This document shows, piece by piece, positions 51,157-59,444 of a stretch of DNA of 64,000 nucleotides (positions are counted from its first letter, which is position 1; each line of letters starts with the position of its first letter). The stretch covers positions 1 through 64,000 of the forward strand of contig CAZVRJ010000009.1 in the NCBI GenBank assembly GCA_964629885.1, in the 5' to 3' direction. Source of the DNA: CAYWCV01 sp964629885 (GTDB taxonomy: Bacteria > Bacteroidota > Rhodothermia > Balneolales > CAYWCV01). A program made the translations under genes and the position numbers. The notes under the pieces were generated by a model, which was not told the DNA's origin, did no database searches, and saw only the letters and a list, made by a program, of their open reading frames with translations.

Positions 51157-52984
51157 ACGGCATTTTTCTTCTTATGCATTGTCGGTACTACTGCTTGCAT
51201 TGTTCGGTACATCGGTGTTGGCACAAGTCAGAAATCCTGAGTTTGAAATTCACAAGCGTGGCAATCTATGGGAGTCGGTGCGCGATGATGGAACCTTAGG
51301 TGCACCTGACCCTAATAACCGTTTTCAAAATTTCCCAAGTTTGGATTGGCCCGGCGGACCGACGGTTATGAGCAAGGACGACCAAAGACATTACCGTGTT
51401 GCTGGCGGTTTATGGATTGGTGGCCGGCAAGCAAATGGGGCATTGTTCATGGCTGAGCATGGGCCGTTTCAAAGTGTGAGTTCGGGTACCTATCAACCGC
51501 TACAGCGTGTTGAAAATTACATTGAACGACCTGGTTATAATCCTGCCGAGGCCGAGGAAAAGATTACAGCTCGGTTCACCACCGCTGCCGGTTTGGAAGT
51601 TACACGTGTGAGTCGCACTTGGAGTTTCCGTCCGTTTACGAACGCTATTTTGTATGAGTACACTATTCGAAATATCGGAAGCCAGACACTGACAGATGTC
51701 TTTATCGGCTTCCCCAATTTGTTGAGGCCAAGCTACCAAGATTTCGTTGTCCACAACGGATGGGGCGACGACTTTAACCGTGCCGACGATCTTGTACGGT
51801 TCGACCCGGCGAGAAAGATGCTGTACACGTGGGACGACACCCCTAGCTTTGATTTGCCTCAAGATGTGGGCAACTTCTGGGCCACTGCCAACGAGCTTCG
51901 CACCACGGGGTATGCGGGGTACGCCATCATGTATCACGATGCAGTTAAAGACGGGCGAGTTCAGCCCGCAACGGCTTTGTATGCACAGTTGCTTAATAAC
52001 GAGCGCTTCTTCTCTGGGACGAGTGCTTCTACGGAGGCACTCTATCGTATACTCAATGGGGAGGATACATCGCTTCAGGCTGGAAACGACGAGCGGTTGT
52101 CTCCATTTATGCTGATGTCGGTTGGACCATACGACTTGGCACCAGGAGCCCAGGTCAGAATCGTTGTTGGTGAAGCCGTTAACGGAATTCCGCAAAATGT
52201 AGCCATACAGGGCATATCGCAGCAGTTCCGTCTGCCTGCGGGCCTCGATTCATTGCGTCGGACTATAGACCGTGCAAAGGCTCTGGTCGATAACAATTTC
52301 AGGGTAGGAAATGTGCCACCACGCGCACCAGCTATTCGAATTCTTCCATCGCCTGCAACGCAGTCTATCACGATTGACTGGGATCCAGTCGAAGACAATT
52401 GGGTGAATCCGCTCGATCCATCGATTACCTTCAGGGAATATCGTGTCTATCGTAGCAACCGCTCGTTCATCGGACCATTTCAGCAGTTGGCCATTATTCG
52501 TCCGGGCAGGGCGATCGACATCACCCAATATTACGATGCCCTGAACAATAAGTGGGTTTACAACGACCGTAATATCAGCTTGGGGGCTCAGTATTACTAC
52601 GCTGTTTCTTCGGTCGATTCTCGGAATGTTGAAAGCTGGCTTACCAACAGAAACGAGACGGGCGTTTCGGCTGTAAGGCCACCCACTTCGAACACTCTTG
52701 ATGTGAGAGTTTTCCCAAATCCGTTCAAGTTGGCATCCGGTTTCCCGAACCGAAATCAAGACAACGACATCATTTGGACCAATATTCCTGCGAAATGCAC
52801 GATCAAAGTATTCACGGCTAGTGGGGAGTTGGTCGTCGAGCTAAAGCACGATAATCCTGTTAGCGGTCAAGCGGTTTGGTCGCAATTGAGTGACGCTAGG
52901 CAGCGTCCAGCGCCTGGAATCTACTTTTGGACGGTCGAGTCGGAAGTGGGAAATGCAAGAGGAACGCTCGTAATCGTGAAATGA
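51146..52984 (+). CDS. T9SS-type exported protein with FN3-like domain
   Basis: 612 residues, starting at ATG 51146 within the end of the receptor gene (signal peptide YALSVLLLALFGTSVLAQ). A large N-terminal region of beta-sandwich type (residues 30-430) is unassigned. Then come a fibronectin-III-like domain (RAPAIRILPSPATQSITIDWDPVEDN, EYRVYRSN, YYYAVSSVDSRNVES) and a C-terminal sorting/FlgD-like domain (VRVFPNPFKLASGF, WTNIPAKCTIKVFTASGELV, APGIYFWTVES, LVIVK). This layout is common in FCB-group cargo exported by type IX secretion. It probably works at the surface with the receptor. Confidence 0.78.
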   Translation: MVFKRHFSSYALSVLLLALFGTSVLAQVRNPEFEIHKRGNLWESVRDDGTLGAPDPNNRFQNFPSLDWPGGPTVMSKDDQRHYRVAGGLWIGGRQANGALFMAEHGPFQSVSSGTYQPLQRVENYIERPGYNPAEAEEKITARFTTAAGLEVTRVSRTWSFRPFTNAILYEYTIRNIGSQTLTDVFIGFPNLLRPSYQDFVVHNGWGDDFNRADDLVRFDPARKMLYTWDDTPSFDLPQDVGNFWATANELRTTGYAGYAIMYHDAVKDGRVQPATALYAQLLNNERFFSGTSASTEALYRILNGEDTSLQAGNDERLSPFMLMSVGPYDLAPGAQVRIVVGEAVNGIPQNVAIQGISQQFRLPAGLDSLRRTIDRAKALVDNNFRVGNVPPRAPAIRILPSPATQSITIDWDPVEDNWVNPLDPSITFREYRVYRSNRSFIGPFQQLAIIRPGRAIDITQYYDALNNKWVYNDRNISLGAQYYYAVSSVDSRNVESWLTNRNETGVSAVRPPTSNTLDVRVFPNPFKLASGFPNRNQDNDIIWTNIPAKCTIKVFTASGELVVELKHDNPVSGQAVWSQLSDARQRPAPGIYFWTVESEVGNARGTLVIVK

Positions 52985-52985
52985 C

Positions 52986-53930
52986 ATGAAAAAGCGCATC
53001 CTCTACATAATCCTAGTATTGTTATCGGCCAGCCCGGCCTTCGCGCAGTACGATTACGGATTCAAATTCTCAAAAGCCGGTAGTGCTGGATTTCAGTTTC
53101 TGAAGATCGGCACCGGTGCCCGCGAAGTCGGCATGGGCGAAGCCATGACGGCCATCACCGACGATGTAAGCGCCATATATTGGAATCCGGCTGGTCTTGC
53201 AAAAGTCGATCGGCTTCAGGTTGGAATACACCATAATGAATGGTTGGTTGGCTCCGCTCACAGCTCGGTTGCCATTGCTATTCCGTTCAAAAGGCTGGTA
53301 TTTGGTGTATCGCTCTTATCGTTCGGAATCGACTCGTTCGAAGAAACCACTGTTGATGAACCCGACGGCACTGGACGTATGGTGAAAGCTGGTGATGTGA
53401 TGGCAGGCTTAACCATATCGCGCCGTTTCACGGAGAGATTGGTGATTGGCGGTCAGCTCAAATATGTGCACGAAACCCTCGACACGTACAGCCATGGAAA
53501 CGTGTTGATGGATATCGGAACCCAATACGATACCGGATTCAGGAATTTGCGTCTTGGTTTCTCCCTTCAGCACTTTGGTCCAGACATGAAAGTCGCGGAA
53601 CAGCGCTTCCGTACCCCGTTGATGTTCCGTCTCGGTGCTGCCGACGAAATCATCGATACAGACATCCTGCGTCTTACTATATCGGGCGAGCTGGTTCACC
53701 CGACCGACAACGTCGAATGGGTGAATACGGGATTGGAATTGACTCTAATAAACACGCTCACCATACGGGGCGGATATCGGTTTTATACCGACCAAATGAA
53801 CGTCACAGCTGGAGTTGGATTGCTTACACCCGATACGGCATTTGGCCAACTCAAACTCGATTATGCCTGGGCCCCAGCTGGCAACGTATTCGCAAATGTG
53901 CATCGATTTAGCGTGAGATTTAATCTGTGA
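52986..53930 (+). CDS. PorV/PorQ-family outer-membrane protein
   Basis: 314 residues with a signal peptide (ILYIILVLLSASPAFAQ). The PorV/UPF0164-type opening is clear: GFQFLKIGTGAREVGMGEAMTAITDDVSAIYWNPAGLA, followed by a FadL-like barrel and a final HRFSVRFNL strand. In T9SS organisms PorV delivers cargo at the outer membrane. It sits directly after a gene with a sorting domain, which supports a link. Spacing is one base. Confidence 0.88.
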   Translation: MKKRILYIILVLLSASPAFAQYDYGFKFSKAGSAGFQFLKIGTGAREVGMGEAMTAITDDVSAIYWNPAGLAKVDRLQVGIHHNEWLVGSAHSSVAIAIPFKRLVFGVSLLSFGIDSFEETTVDEPDGTGRMVKAGDVMAGLTISRRFTERLVIGGQLKYVHETLDTYSHGNVLMDIGTQYDTGFRNLRLGFSLQHFGPDMKVAEQRFRTPLMFRLGAADEIIDTDILRLTISGELVHPTDNVEWVNTGLELTLINTLTIRGGYRFYTDQMNVTAGVGLLTPDTAFGQLKLDYAWAPAGNVFANVHRFSVRFNL

Positions 53931-53932
53931 AA

Positions 53933-56900
53933 ATGAAAGTCTACCATATAATCTCGGTTTTGCTCTTGTGTTTAATTACGGCACAAATGGCTTCAGCCCA
54001 AGTCCGGGTTCAAGTTGTCGATGTGCCACTTGGTGCTGACGGCACGATTAGCACTTGGATGGTGAATGGCCCCTATTCGCAGCCCTTGGTCGGTTTTGGT
54101 GTACCGACCGATTTTGATCCGATTGGAGAGGCTGGCATTCGGCCATCGTGGACCCAGTTGTTCACCCATGCCGATCAACCGTGGTTTCTGCAGTCAGTTC
54201 GTGGCGACGGCTTACTCGACTTCAATGACATCGTTGGATGGTCGCGCAGCATGGACGGCGTCGAAACCATCTGGTTTGCCGATGCTGCCTATGCGTACAC
54301 CACCATTGTAGCGGCGCATGCTACTGAAGCCACTATCAAAACTGGCGGCAATTCGAGGATGAAGATCATTCTCAACGGCAAGGTGGTATCGATTAGTGAC
54401 CGCGATGAGAATGCTATGAAGGATGCCTCAAGTATCCAGGTTCAGCTCAATGCAGGCGAAAATCATCTGCTCGTTCGCACCTCGCGCACCCATCAGAATA
54501 TTGGGATCGTATTATTCGACGAACTATCGTACGACTGGGGATTCTATCTCACCCTCCACGCCGGCACCCCCCTCACTATACGCCACCTCCACACTCGTCG
54601 GAACCCGGAAGCCACGGCCAAGTCGACCATGTTCTATAAAGACACCCCCGAGGGTTCACGGCAACGGCACGACCTCTACATCGAACACACCGGCCAGCAA
54701 GCTGCGGTCGACATAACCGCCACGCTCGACGGCAAATCACATCCAGTATATGCCGGCACCCTCAAACCAGGGGTGAACCGCATTCCCGCTTGGATGCCAG
54801 AAATCACCGGCCCGAAAAACATTAACGTCGATATCAAGTACGCCGATCGAAACCGACGCCATCGTCTTAGTATCGCACCGACGCCGAAGTACACGCTCCA
54901 CCTCATGCCGCTCAGCCACCTCGACATAGGCTACACGCATCCACAGCCGCTTGTCAAGGAAATCCATCTGCGCCACATCGACGATGTGATGAATCTCATG
55001 GATGCCGACCCAGATTACCGTTGGACCATAGAGGCACTTTGGATCCTTGAAGCGTACCGCGAGGGAAGAGGCAAGTCGCAGGTCGATCGTCTAAATACCT
55101 ACATTAAATCGGGTAGGATCGCCATCTCTCCGTTTTACTCCAACCCGTTCACAGGTATGGTCGATTCCGAGGAGATGATTCGATCGCTTGCTCTAGGCAA
55201 CACCATCAAGAAAGAGTTTGGCGTAGAAATGAAGGCCGCGATCTACAATGACGTTCCAGGTCAGTCGTGGTTGCTGCCACAGTTGTTGAAAGACCAAGGC
55301 ATCGAGCTTCTCATCAACGGATTGAACGAAGTTTATGGCGGCTACGTGTTACAGCAAAGCTTACCGAAAGTATTTCAATGGGAAGGGTCCGACCAAAGTC
55401 GTGTCGTTTACTACCGTACCGAATCGTACAACGAGGGTATGGCCTATGGACTCGAACGCGGCAATCCAGCAGTTGCGCACCGTATTTGGACGCGTATCCA
55501 ACGGATGCAGTCGCATGCCTATCCGAGCAATCACATCTTGCTGAATGCTGCATTTGGCGACAATTTGGGCGTTGCACGCCGACAGTGGGACGCCTATAAG
55601 CGATGGAATACCGAGTACAGCTGGCCGAAGTTCAAGGCCTCAACCATACATGAGGCGGCCGATGCGCTGTTGAACTCTATTTCTGGCACGCTACCTATTG
55701 TTCGAGGCGATGCCACGTCCGATTGGGACATCCAGTTCCAAGGGGAGCCAGATCGCATGCAGCGCTACCGCAAGAACCAGCACATGCGTATGGCGGCCGA
55801 GAACCTTGCGACCATGGCAGCCATCCTCAATCCTCAGCTATCAACGTACAGCGCACGGCTTGGGAAAGGCTTGCAGCGACAACTTGAATATAGTGGACAC
55901 GGTAGTGGCCTCGAATTTGGCTACGGTACCGACGTGGAAAATGCCCGAACGCTCGGATATCGCGAGTCGTATGTGGGTCAAGCAACCCAGTTCATCGACG
56001 AGGTGCTGGAGAGAGCAATCTACGGATGGATTCATCCGCAGACATCGCTTGAAGGCGAGTTTGTCATCATCTTCAATCCACATGGATTTCCATTGAGTGG
56101 ACCCGTATCGCTCGACTTCAACCCGATGCGATTTGCCTCCTATTCGGTTGAGGAGATCGATGGTACTCCCATCCCGCATAAATGGGATAATTTCCGCCTG
56201 TCGTTTTATGTAAAAGATCTCCCGACATTCGGTTGGAAGAAGGTGCGCCTTGTACCGTTGAAACCGGAAGTCGATTCGCATCCAGATTGGACAATCACAG
56301 ATAACTCCATTGGGAACCGACATGTCAAATTTTCAGTAAACCTTGAGACTGGACACTTGGTTGAGATTCACAGTCTCGCATCTGATATCAAACTAGATTT
56401 TGCAGGCAGCTCTTTTGCTGGAATGCAGGTATCCACAGGGGGAGTAGACGAACCCTTTGTCGACTTGCCGCTCGTCAAGCCAAGCATCCGCATTGAAGAC
56501 AACAGACCAGTGTCCGCAACGATACACGTCGAACGGGCGAACTCGATGCTCCCATCAATGTCGTATACCATCTATAACGATTCGGATGTCATCCACATTT
56601 CGTCATCGTTCGATATGCGGCAGCTGGATGCAACCGATCAACCGCAGATGTATGCACTGAATTTTCCTGTATCACTTGCCGGTGCAGATGTGTTTGTCGA
56701 AGCTCTTGGTGGATTCATGGATGGCCTTCGCGATCGTCTCCCCGGCATGAATACCACAGGTTACTCGATGCGTGAGGTACTAACCGTGACCGATGGTCGC
56801 ATCTCCCTAGACTTGGCATCGCCTGACAACAGAGTCACCCATGTGAAGCGCGATGAATCTAACGCGCACCCCTCAATAAAGGCGAATATCGTAAACAACT

Positions 56901-57349
56901 TCCCCGAAAGCTGGAATCGTCGCGAAGAGAATAGCACGATTTTGACATCTCGGTTTGCGCTTAGACTAAAATCGGGTGGATTCGATCCGGGCGACAGCCA
57001 CCGATTTGGTCAAAGCATCGCCAATCCGCCGATACCTCTCAAGTGGTGGTTCAACACCGAGCCAAGATTTGAGTCGGGTCTGTCGGTGGAATCTAACCAT
57101 TCGATGGTGACCTCGCTCCAAGCCGTCGGCGATGATATTCACAACGGTGCTCTGATCCGAATCAAGAACACCCATCCACTCTCGGAAGACAGTATCACCT
57201 TGAAAGCCGATTGGCTGACATCGGGTGCCATTTGCATGACCGACCTCATGGGGAACGGGTGCAAACCTGTCGAACTCTCGAATGGATCAATTTCGATGCA
57301 ACTTGGTCCAAACCAGATAGTCACGCTTAAATGGAAACATAAACCCTAG
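53933..57349 (+). CDS. GH38-family alpha-mannosidase
   Basis: 1138 residues with a signal peptide (YHIISVLLLCLITAQMASAQ). Residues 25-310 form a beta-sandwich. The GH38 catalytic domain begins with HLMPLSHLDIGYTHPQ (the His-x-Asp zinc pair, about residue 327) and contains the nucleophile Asp in AAIYNDVPGQSW (about 437). A helical domain (HGSGLEFGYG, WIHPQTSLEGEFVIIFNPHGF) and the C-terminal beta domains follow. Family members cut alpha-mannosides with retention and need zinc. Start by GTG 53927 is possible; ATG 53933 is preferred. Together with the mannose-6-phosphate isomerase gene it points to mannose-containing glycans. Confidence 0.9.
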   Translation: MKVYHIISVLLLCLITAQMASAQVRVQVVDVPLGADGTISTWMVNGPYSQPLVGFGVPTDFDPIGEAGIRPSWTQLFTHADQPWFLQSVRGDGLLDFNDIVGWSRSMDGVETIWFADAAYAYTTIVAAHATEATIKTGGNSRMKIILNGKVVSISDRDENAMKDASSIQVQLNAGENHLLVRTSRTHQNIGIVLFDELSYDWGFYLTLHAGTPLTIRHLHTRRNPEATAKSTMFYKDTPEGSRQRHDLYIEHTGQQAAVDITATLDGKSHPVYAGTLKPGVNRIPAWMPEITGPKNINVDIKYADRNRRHRLSIAPTPKYTLHLMPLSHLDIGYTHPQPLVKEIHLRHIDDVMNLMDADPDYRWTIEALWILEAYREGRGKSQVDRLNTYIKSGRIAISPFYSNPFTGMVDSEEMIRSLALGNTIKKEFGVEMKAAIYNDVPGQSWLLPQLLKDQGIELLINGLNEVYGGYVLQQSLPKVFQWEGSDQSRVVYYRTESYNEGMAYGLERGNPAVAHRIWTRIQRMQSHAYPSNHILLNAAFGDNLGVARRQWDAYKRWNTEYSWPKFKASTIHEAADALLNSISGTLPIVRGDATSDWDIQFQGEPDRMQRYRKNQHMRMAAENLATMAAILNPQLSTYSARLGKGLQRQLEYSGHGSGLEFGYGTDVENARTLGYRESYVGQATQFIDEVLERAIYGWIHPQTSLEGEFVIIFNPHGFPLSGPVSLDFNPMRFASYSVEEIDGTPIPHKWDNFRLSFYVKDLPTFGWKKVRLVPLKPEVDSHPDWTITDNSIGNRHVKFSVNLETGHLVEIHSLASDIKLDFAGSSFAGMQVSTGGVDEPFVDLPLVKPSIRIEDNRPVSATIHVERANSMLPSMSYTIYNDSDVIHISSSFDMRQLDATDQPQMYALNFPVSLAGADVFVEALGGFMDGLRDRLPGMNTTGYSMREVLTVTDGRISLDLASPDNRVTHVKRDESNAHPSIKANIVNNFPESWNRREENSTILTSRFALRLKSGGFDPGDSHRFGQSIANPPIPLKWWFNTEPRFESGLSVESNHSMVTSLQAVGDDIHNGALIRIKNTHPLSEDSITLKADWLTSGAICMTDLMGNGCKPVELSNGSISMQLGPNQIVTLKWKHKP

Positions 57350-57390
57350 GATTTGATAAACCTTACAACCACAACTCAACTGAAAACACC

Positions 57391-58257
57391 ATGAAACAGA
57401 ATAAACCGTTACGCTCTTTTTTGCTCATCATATTGCTGATGGGCTTGTATGGATGCTTCGAGATCGTCGAAGTCCTAATGCCTGAGGAAGTCGGCGCTAA
57501 TAGGCAGTTTGTCGTTACGATGGATGCCAAGACCACCGATAAAGATGAAAATGCGAAGCATGGCATGGTAGCCATCTACATGGAAGACGGTTTCCGTGTC
57601 GACTCCATGAAGTATACTGGCACAAACGGAGAAGGGTATTTCTATTACTTGAGTAACGACAGTACGACGAAATACGATAAGCAAAGTGGTATCAAGAAAG
57701 GCTGGAGCGATTCTCTAGGCAGTAAATTCGGAGTCGATGATGGCTTTAAGTGGGAAGTTTGGGAGATGGAAGAGCCATATTTGGCTAAAGTAGAGGAGAA
57801 TGTCTACGAAATTACCATCTACATGACCGCCACTCGCAATATTGGTACATATCCGTTTAGTTTCTTGATCACGGAATCAGCCTATGATCTTGAGCCAATT
57901 GAAGGCTTTGCAACCTTCGATTTCCGTGAGGGCAAAGATGAAGTCAAAGTACTTGCAAGTACCCCGATCCGTGAAGATCGTCCAAACCTGCCTATCAACG
58001 TTGAACTTGAGCAGAACTACCCGAATCCGTTCAACCCATCCACAACGATCACCTATTCGGTTCCTGTCGACAGCCCACCGCGCTTGACCGTTACTGATAT
58101 CACAGGTCGTGTTGTGCGCACGCTGGCCGATTCCCGCCATTCGGCTGGAACCTACCGTGTGAACGTCGAAATGCTAAATCTGAGCAGCGGTATTTACCTA
58201 TACCGTCTCGAGGCAGCGGGTCAGACTATGACGCGCACGATGACGCTCATCAAATAA
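57391..58257 (+). CDS. Lipoprotein with T9SS type A sorting domain
   Basis: 288 residues. The N-terminus LRSFLLIILLMGLYGCF has a lipobox-like Cys at residue 22. A beta-rich domain (about 35-190) I do not recognise. The last 85 residues are a type A C-terminal sorting domain with ELEQNYPNPFNPSTTITYSVP, LTVTDITGRVVRTL, SAGTYRVNVEM and SSGIYLYRLEAAGQTMTRTMTLIK. A lipobox on a T9SS cargo is unusual, since the two routes normally exclude each other. A GC-rich hairpin follows. Confidence 0.82.
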   Translation: MKQNKPLRSFLLIILLMGLYGCFEIVEVLMPEEVGANRQFVVTMDAKTTDKDENAKHGMVAIYMEDGFRVDSMKYTGTNGEGYFYYLSNDSTTKYDKQSGIKKGWSDSLGSKFGVDDGFKWEVWEMEEPYLAKVEENVYEITIYMTATRNIGTYPFSFLITESAYDLEPIEGFATFDFREGKDEVKVLASTPIREDRPNLPINVELEQNYPNPFNPSTTITYSVPVDSPPRLTVTDITGRVVRTLADSRHSAGTYRVNVEMLNLSSGIYLYRLEAAGQTMTRTMTLIK

Positions 58258-58283
58258 TTACCCCACCAACCCCACCCAATAAT

Positions 58284-58313
58284 TCCCTCCCCGACTCGGG
58301 GGAGGGGACTTTT
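58284..58313 (+). terminator. GC-rich hairpin covering the next gene's ribosome binding site
   Basis: CCCTCCCC, loop GACTCG, GGGGAGGG form a perfect eight-pair stem, followed by GACTTTTA. The 3' arm contains GGAGG at 58301-58305, about eleven bases from the ATG at 58317. It may be both a terminator and an element that hides the Shine-Dalgarno. Confidence 0.65.
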
Positions 58314-58316
58314 ACT

Positions 58317-59411
58317 ATGGCAAAAAGATATCGCGTAGCGAGTGTGAAGGATATGGGTCCGCTGTTCACGGACAATCCAAACAACATGATCGGTCAAGAC
58401 GGCGCATTTAGCATCCCAACTTCAAGAGGACTCTTCTTCTACTTTGGCGATACGGTGTTGGGCAAACGTCGTAACATCAAGAGTCTATGGTATCCCGATG
58501 GATTCGCCATTGGCAACCGCGACATGTCGGAGTTTGGCGACATCACAGGCATGCTCACAAACACTGGTTTGTTCTGTCATGACAAAGATGCTGAAGGGGG
58601 ATTGTCGCAGTTCGAGTATGTTACCGACAGCGTCGGAAATATCCGCCAACTTATTCCAGATAAGCCTGGCGAAACTCACGACAAGTGGAGGAACTGGTGC
58701 CTACACGGCATCCAGATCGGCGAAACCCTGTACCTTTATTACATCCAAGTTGAGATGTTTGGATCTGGGTTTCTACCCGTCAACTTTCGGGTGCATGGAT
58801 CTGGTCTGGCTAAAGGATCGATCCACGATATGATTTTTACCCGTATTGAGGGTCCACATGGCGGTATGTTCTGGCTCGAAAACGAGCCCATGTTTGCCAA
58901 TTCGGTCATTGACGGAAATGATGGCTATCTCTACGCTTACGGAGTACGCCGAGAAAAGTTCGGTGTTCAGCGCTGCTACGTCTCGAGAGTCAAACCCGGC
59001 GACATAGAAGACCGATTTGCATATCGGTACTGGGATGGTTCAGGCTGGAACAAAGAACTTACTAAGGCTGTAAGCATCCTAAAAGGCATGCCGAACGAAA
59101 TGTCGGTATCATGGAATAACTGGCTTGGATGTTGGCTTGCTGTGAACAGCTACAGTACTGAAGGGAAAATCGTTGCCCAGACGGCCGATCGGCTCGAGGG
59201 TCCTTGGTCACACCCGAAATTACTGCACACCGTGGAGCTACAACACCATGGACTTCCATACCCACTATTGATTTACGCAGGCAAGGAGCACCCGAAACTT
59301 GCAAGAGAAGACGGCCGCATATTGGCGGTCACGTATATCGAATTTGAAGAGTATTACCCCCATCTGCTCGAGATAGAGCTCGAGCGACCTACACGCAGAC
59401 GTAAAGACTAA
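58317..59411 (+). CDS. DUF4185-like beta-propeller protein, probable glycoside hydrolase
   Basis: 364 residues with no signal peptide. The propeller blades are visible: KDMGPLFTDNPNNMIGQDGAFSIPTSRGLFFYFGDT, GMLTNTGLF, ETLYLYYIQVE, GNDGYLYAYGVRREKF, GCWLAVNSYSTEGKIVAQTADRLEGPWSHP. This fits the DUF4185 five-bladed propeller group, in which some members are endo-D-arabinanases (GH183). The cytoplasmic location and neighbouring glycosidases suggest action on imported oligosaccharides. Activity is inferred. Confidence 0.7.
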   Translation: MAKRYRVASVKDMGPLFTDNPNNMIGQDGAFSIPTSRGLFFYFGDTVLGKRRNIKSLWYPDGFAIGNRDMSEFGDITGMLTNTGLFCHDKDAEGGLSQFEYVTDSVGNIRQLIPDKPGETHDKWRNWCLHGIQIGETLYLYYIQVEMFGSGFLPVNFRVHGSGLAKGSIHDMIFTRIEGPHGGMFWLENEPMFANSVIDGNDGYLYAYGVRREKFGVQRCYVSRVKPGDIEDRFAYRYWDGSGWNKELTKAVSILKGMPNEMSVSWNNWLGCWLAVNSYSTEGKIVAQTADRLEGPWSHPKLLHTVELQHHGLPYPLLIYAGKEHPKLAREDGRILAVTYIEFEEYYPHLLEIELERPTRRRKD

Positions 59412-59444
59412 AACCACAATATCATTCCTACTGGAGATGTTCCT

